NCBI GenBank assembly: GCA_965279195.1
Contig: CBDIHP010000048.1
Location: 543,888 to 607,887, forward strand
From: CBDIHP01 sp965279195
GTDB lineage: Bacteria; Planctomycetota; Planctomycetia; Isosphaerales; Isosphaeraceae
Length of the DNA stretch: 64,000 bases
Direction of reading: 5' to 3'
Shown here: one piece after another, positions 60,598-64,000 of the stretch
Numbering within the stretch: the first letter of the stretch is position 1
Layout of the letters: each line of letters opens with the position of its first letter
The notes under the pieces: generated by a model
The model's database searches: none
The model's input: the letters and a program-made list of their open reading frames with translations, nothing else
Told to the model about the DNA's origin: nothing
Program-made: the position numbers and the translations under genes

Positions 60598-62036
60598 ATG
60601 TTTGACGATACGAATGCGTCGCAGAGCCGCCGGGAGTTCCTCAAGGCCCTCTCCGCCGGGGCGGCGGCGACCCTGGCGATGGGCGAGCCCCGGATCTCAC
60701 GCGCGGCCGATCCGGTCAAGCATCCGACGCCCACGGCCGACACGGTGATCGTCCTCTGGATGGCCGGCGGCATGGCGTCGCCCGACACGTTCGACCCCAA
60801 GAGGTACACGCCGTTCAAGGTCGGTGGCGACGCCAACGAGATCCTCTGCACCTTCCCGGCGATCGATACCGCCGTCGACCACATCAAGATCTCGCAGGGG
60901 CTGGAGGAGGTCGCGAAGGTCATGGACCGGGGGACCTTGATCCGTTCCCACGTCGTGGCCGACCTCGGCAACATCCTGCACTCGCGGCACCAGTACCACT
61001 GGCACACCGGGTACGTGCCGCCGCAGACCGTCGCCGCGCCCCACATCGGGGCGTGGATGGCGAAGGTCCTGGGACCGAGGAACCCGGCGATCCCGGCGTT
61101 CATCAACATCGGCCAGCGGCTCGAAGGGCACGCGGAGTCGGAGGAACTCAAGGCGTTCACGACCGGCGGTTTCTTCGGCAGCGAGTACGGCCCGTTCAAC
61201 CTGCCGTACCCCATGGACGCCGTCGCCGCCGTCCGCCCTCCCAAGGGCATGACCCCCGGGCGGTTCACCTCGCGAGAGAAGGCATACAGGAAATTGCTCA
61301 AGGAGAGCCCGATCTCCGACCTCGCCAGCGACTTCCACCAGGAGTCGATGGTCCGGTCGCTCTCCAACGCCTATCGCCTCCTGATCTCTCCCGACCGCGA
61401 CGCCTTCGACCTGAGCAAGGAGCCGAAAGAGAGCTTCGACGCCTACAACGCCAGCCGGTTCGGCCAGGGCTGTTTGCTCGCCCGACGCCTCACCGAGGCC
61501 GGGGCGCGCTACATCGAGGTCACGACCGAGTACGTCCCGTTCCTGAGCTGGGACACCCACGAGAACGGCCACACGACGGCCGAGCGGATGAAGAAGGAGA
61601 TCGACCGCCCGCTCGCCCAGCTCATCAAGGATCTGGAAGCCCGCAAGCTGCTCGACCGGACGCTGGTGGTGCTCGCCAGCGAGTTCAGCCGCGACATGAT
61701 CGTCGAGGGCGTCCCCGGCAGCACGGCGAAGGACCAGTCGCGGGCCAAGAGCGACGTGATGAAGGAGCTGAAGCACTACGGCCTGCACCGGCACTTCACC
61801 GGCTCGGGCTCGGTCCTAATGTTCGGCGGCGGGATCAAGAAGGGCCATCTGCACGGCGAGACAGCCCGGAGCGTCCCCTGGTGACAGTCAAGGACCCCGT
61901 GACGATCCCCGACCTCCACGCCACCATCTTCAACGCCATGGGAATCTCCCCCGCGACGGCCTTCGACGTCGAGAGCCGGCCGTTCTACGCCACCGACAAC
62001 GGCAAGGGCGTGCCGGTGAGGTCGTTGTTCGTGTAA
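60598..62036 (+). pseudogene. DUF1501 domain-containing protein, single-base frameshift near the end
   Basis: About 430 codons read cleanly: Tat signal (SRREFLKALSAGAAATLAMG), then TVIVLWMAGGMASPDTFDPK, LSWDTHENGHTTAERMKKEI and VVLASEFSRDMIVEGV. After KKGHLHGETA the frame stops at 61882-61884. The expected continuation PERPLVTVKDPVTIPDLHAT, then IFNAMGISPATAFDV, is in the next frame and runs to a stop at 62034-62036. One base appears to be missing in the GCCC run at 61864-61867. It could be a sequencing error or a real mutation. The protein is the usual partner of the DUF1549/DUF1553 gene. Confidence 0.88.
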
Positions 62037-62058
62037 GTGATGATTCGGGAATGCGAAC

Positions 62059-62092
62059 GGCCCCGGGCCCTCCGATGGGAGGGCCTGGGGCC
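62059..62092. terminator. Bidirectional terminator hairpin
   Basis: GGCCCCGGGCCCTCC (62059-62073) pairs with 62078-62092 around GATG, with one G-T wobble. It lies between the convergent DUF1501 and DUF4394 genes. Confidence 0.72.
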
Positions 62093-62122
62093 GCATCGAT
62101 TGGGCACGTCCTCGAGTCGCGA

Positions 62123-63019
62123 TCAGGCGGCCTTGCGGCGGCGATGGATCGCGCCGCCGACGGCGAGGATCCCCAGGCCGAGCAGGGCGACGCTGGAGGG
62201 CTCGGGCACGGCGGCGAGGCCGATGAGTTCGCCGTTGTTGGGCGAATTGACGCCGATGCCGCCGACCAGGGTGGCCGCGCCGGTGGCGAGGTTGATGGTG
62301 AAGAGCTGTGAGAAGCCCGGCGAGCCCGGGGCGGTCAGCGAGGCGAAGGCGATGCCCGAGATCGAGGAGATCTCGAAGCCGACGTTCTGGGAGGTGGTGA
62401 CGCCCAGCGAGCCGACGGTGTTCAGCGTGCCGTTGTTGGGAGGGATCTGGGTGACCAGGATGCCGAGGGTGCTGTCGATCCCGTAGAGGGTGGTCGTGGT
62501 CGCGCCCGCGAAGTTGTTCGTGTAGGCCGAGCCGACGATGTTCGGATTGGCGCCGGCGTTGACGTCGCCGGCGGCGTAGGCGAGGTTGGTGTCGGCCGTC
62601 GCGAGGGCGCCGGTGATCGGATTGAGCCGGAGGTTCTGGTCGGCGTCGGAGGTGACGCGGATCCGGTCGACGGTCGGGTTGAAGTCGAACCCGAACGCGC
62701 TGCCGCTGAGGGTGAAGCTGCCGGGCGTGCCCACGGCCGTCGCCGCGCCGGTCTGCCGGTCGAGTGTGTACAGAGTGTTGGACGAGCCGAGCACATAAAG
62801 CTGGTTGGCCGCCGGGCGCATATCCATCCCCAGGATCGATTCCCCGCCGCCCAGGCCGGAGATCGCCACATTCAGGCTGTAAGTGCCGGGCGTGGAGCTG
62901 TCGAAGCCGACCAGCCGGTTGGCCGTCGTCACGCCGAAGAGGAACTCCGCCCGGGCGGAGTTGGCCCCGGCGAGCGTCAGAACGACACCGAGCATCAGGC
63001 CGAGGGACGCTAATCGCAT
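62123..63019 (-). CDS. DUF4394 PEP-CTERM protein
   Basis: A 298-residue exported protein. A signal peptide (ASLGLMLGVVLTLAGANSAR, then AEF) precedes the DUF4394 domain, with repeats such as FLFGVTTANRLVGFDSSTPG and ESILGMDMRPAANQLYVLGS. GFDFNPTVDRIRVTSDADQN and LRLNPITGALATADTNLAYA follow. The tail VPEPSSVALLGLGILAVGGA and then IHRRRKAA is a PEP-CTERM sorting signal. DUF4394 proteins are beta-propeller-like and surface-associated; their function is unknown. The start at 63019 has GAAGGAGA upstream. No exosortase gene is in the window. Confidence 0.92.
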   Translation of the reverse strand: MRLASLGLMLGVVLTLAGANSARAEFLFGVTTANRLVGFDSSTPGTYSLNVAISGLGGGESILGMDMRPAANQLYVLGSSNTLYTLDRQTGAATAVGTPGSFTLSGSAFGFDFNPTVDRIRVTSDADQNLRLNPITGALATADTNLAYAAGDVNAGANPNIVGSAYTNNFAGATTTTLYGIDSTLGILVTQIPPNNGTLNTVGSLGVTTSQNVGFEISSISGIAFASLTAPGSPGFSQLFTINLATGAATLVGGIGVNSPNNGELIGLAAVPEPSSVALLGLGILAVGGAIHRRRKAA

Positions 63020-63040
63020 GGATGGTCTCCTTCGTACGAC

Positions 63041-63054
63041 TGGCACGTTTGCCA
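63041..63054. promoter_or_regulatory. TGGCAcgttTGCCA dyad upstream of the DUF4394 gene
   Basis: A perfect 5-base dyad with a 4-base spacer lies 22 bases before the start. It is a candidate operator or leader structure. The spacing does not fit a sigma54 promoter, which needs GG and GC ten bases apart. Confidence 0.3.
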
Positions 63055-63298
63055 ATGGAGAGGCGAGGGAAGCGAACAAGCCCCAAAAGCTAGTGCATAC
63101 CCTCACCCATTGCAACAAAAGAAATGAGAAGAGAATCAATATAGGGCCTTTATTGGTCTGGTCTATTCGTTTTCCATGAAGAAGCGATGGAACGGCTCCT
63201 CGGCGGTGGTCCGTTTCGTCACACCCCGACCGCGAACCCTCGCCGAGGCTCATGGCTCAGGTGTTCGTGGGAAATCGCCGTGCGGGGCCGAGTGTGGG

Positions 63299-64000
63299 GT
63301 GAGCGCCGTGGAACCGATCCTGATCGTCGGGCTGGATGAACCCGAGATCCGAGAGTTGCGGACGCGGCTGGATCGCCCGGTTCTCGCCTTCGAGACCCTC
63401 CCCAGGATCCGAGTCGACCGGGGGACGCTCATGGTCGAGCACCCTCACGTCATGCACCACTTCGTTCCGATCGGGCGGGTCGTCTACCACGCTATCTTCG
63501 AGGAGGATCACGACTTCCTGACTGCCCTGGCGCTCTGGGGTGGCCCTTGCCTCCCCGGGGCCCGCGGGATGATGGACCTGAGGCTGAGGCTACCGGGCCT
63601 GGTGCGTGCCCTTGAGGTGACGCGGTTCGGGAGCCTCGCGCGCGGGTATGCCGATCACGGGACGGTCGTCGAGCCGGGACGGCCGACGGTCGCGAAGTGG
63701 GGCAACTGGCACTGCGGGGAGGACAAGGCCCGGTTCGACGACCGCTGGGTTGCCGGCGTTCCCACCCTCTTCGAGGATTTCGTCGAGGGAGAGGCGGTCC
63801 GGATCATCCTGGTCGGCGAGCGGTCCTGGCAGGTCCGCATGGGGGGCCCGACCTGGCTCAAGTCGATCCACGACCTCGGGGCGACCTTCATGGATATCGA
63901 CTCGGAACTTCTCCACGATGCGAGACGGTTAGCCGCCCACTTCGGCCTGGCCACCGTGGGCGTCGATTACATGGCGGCGACCGACGGGACGAGGCAGCTG
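63299..64000 (+). CDS. ATP-grasp-like protein, C-terminally truncated by the window edge
   Basis: A frame of 234 codons without a stop, beginning VSAVEPILIVGLDEPEIREL (GTG start at 63299; a GTG at 63308 is also possible). The C-terminal part resembles ATP-grasp ligases of the RimK/glutathione synthetase type: FEDFVEGEAVRIILVGERSW and then ARRLAAHFGLATVGVDYMAA, ending in TDGTRQL. In the family a strand of this type leads to the last metal-binding Glu/Asn motif, which would lie beyond the window. The peptide-bond or ligase substrate is unknown. The N-terminal part is short, so it may be a one-domain variant. Confidence 0.6.
   Translation, partial: MSAVEPILIVGLDEPEIRELRTRLDRPVLAFETLPRIRVDRGTLMVEHPHVMHHFVPIGRVVYHAIFEEDHDFLTALALWGGPCLPGARGMMDLRLRLPGLVRALEVTRFGSLARGYADHGTVVEPGRPTVAKWGNWHCGEDKARFDDRWVAGVPTLFEDFVEGEAVRIILVGERSWQVRMGGPTWLKSIHDLGATFMDIDSELLHDARRLAAHFGLATVGVDYMAATDGTRQL

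Noticed and set aside
61855..61885. Programmed frameshift in the DUF1501 gene
   Set aside because: No slippery heptamer or downstream structure was recognised; a one-base deletion or sequencing error is simpler.
63041..63054. Sigma54 promoter upstream of the DUF4394 gene
   Set aside because: GG and GC are seven bases apart instead of ten; only a dyad can be claimed.

Overview
The window looks like a chromosomal segment from a GC-rich planctomycete, most likely of the family Isosphaeraceae. The evidence is the gene content: ECF sigma factors overlapping Ser/Thr kinase genes, a DUF1559 prepilin-like protein, the DUF1549/DUF1553 plus DUF1501 pair, PEP-CTERM proteins, Tat-exported Gfo/Idh and TIM-barrel proteins, a secreted protein with an N-terminal 'LEAR' segment, and a BlaR1-like M56 peptidase. 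No rRNA, tRNA or CRISPR array was seen. All calls are from reading the sequence; no database search was possible.

Layout. 1-5 kb: two ECF sigma/kinase modules, one cut by the window edge. 5-10 kb: a parS-like palindrome, a RoxA-like di-heme cytochrome, a YbjN protein, a MITE-like element, a GlmU-like protein and a YfcE phosphodiesterase. 10-11 kb: a gene-poor stretch with a second parS-like site. 11-19.3 kb: a one-subunit dihydroxyacetone kinase, then a co-directional minus-strand run of a polytopic 4Fe-4S protein, Uma2 nuclease, Tat-exported DUF362 protein, an unknown protein paired with a HEPN protein, and a DUF6599-like membrane protein. 19.6-20.4 kb: a VapBC-type module. 20.4-29 kb: a secreted repeat protein, M56 peptidase, lipid kinase, YciH, DinB-like protein and a PEP-CTERM protein. 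29-34 kb: a kinase/WD40 gene of about 1,100 codons split by a 1,276-bp IS3-family element. 34-38.7 kb: Rpn-family nuclease, sulfite reductase and two DUF2382 proteins. 38.9-46.7 kb: a carbohydrate-type group (SGNH hydrolase, Gfo/Idh, enolase-superfamily enzyme, hydroxypyruvate-isomerase-like protein) with an ABC-2 permease. 46.9-53.2 kb: degenerate GGDEF protein, double thioredoxin-fold protein, DUF1559 protein and an NtrC-type two-component pair. 53.4-64 kb: two hypotheticals, a metalloprotease with Calx-beta repeats, a cytochrome lipoprotein, the DUF1549/DUF1501 pair (second gene frameshifted), a DUF4394 PEP-CTERM protein and a truncated ATP-grasp-like gene.

The least expected signals are non-coding. 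Two parS-like ParB sites lie 5.8 kb apart, and each is followed at short distance by a copy of a short dispersed motif with the core TTGGGTTCGTT. That motif recurs about eleven times in the window, once inside a gene for a secreted protein and once in the 3' end of the dihydroxyacetone kinase gene. A separate MITE-like family has terminal inverted repeats beginning GCGCTGGGCG. The parS pair suggests, but does not prove, that the window is near the replication origin.
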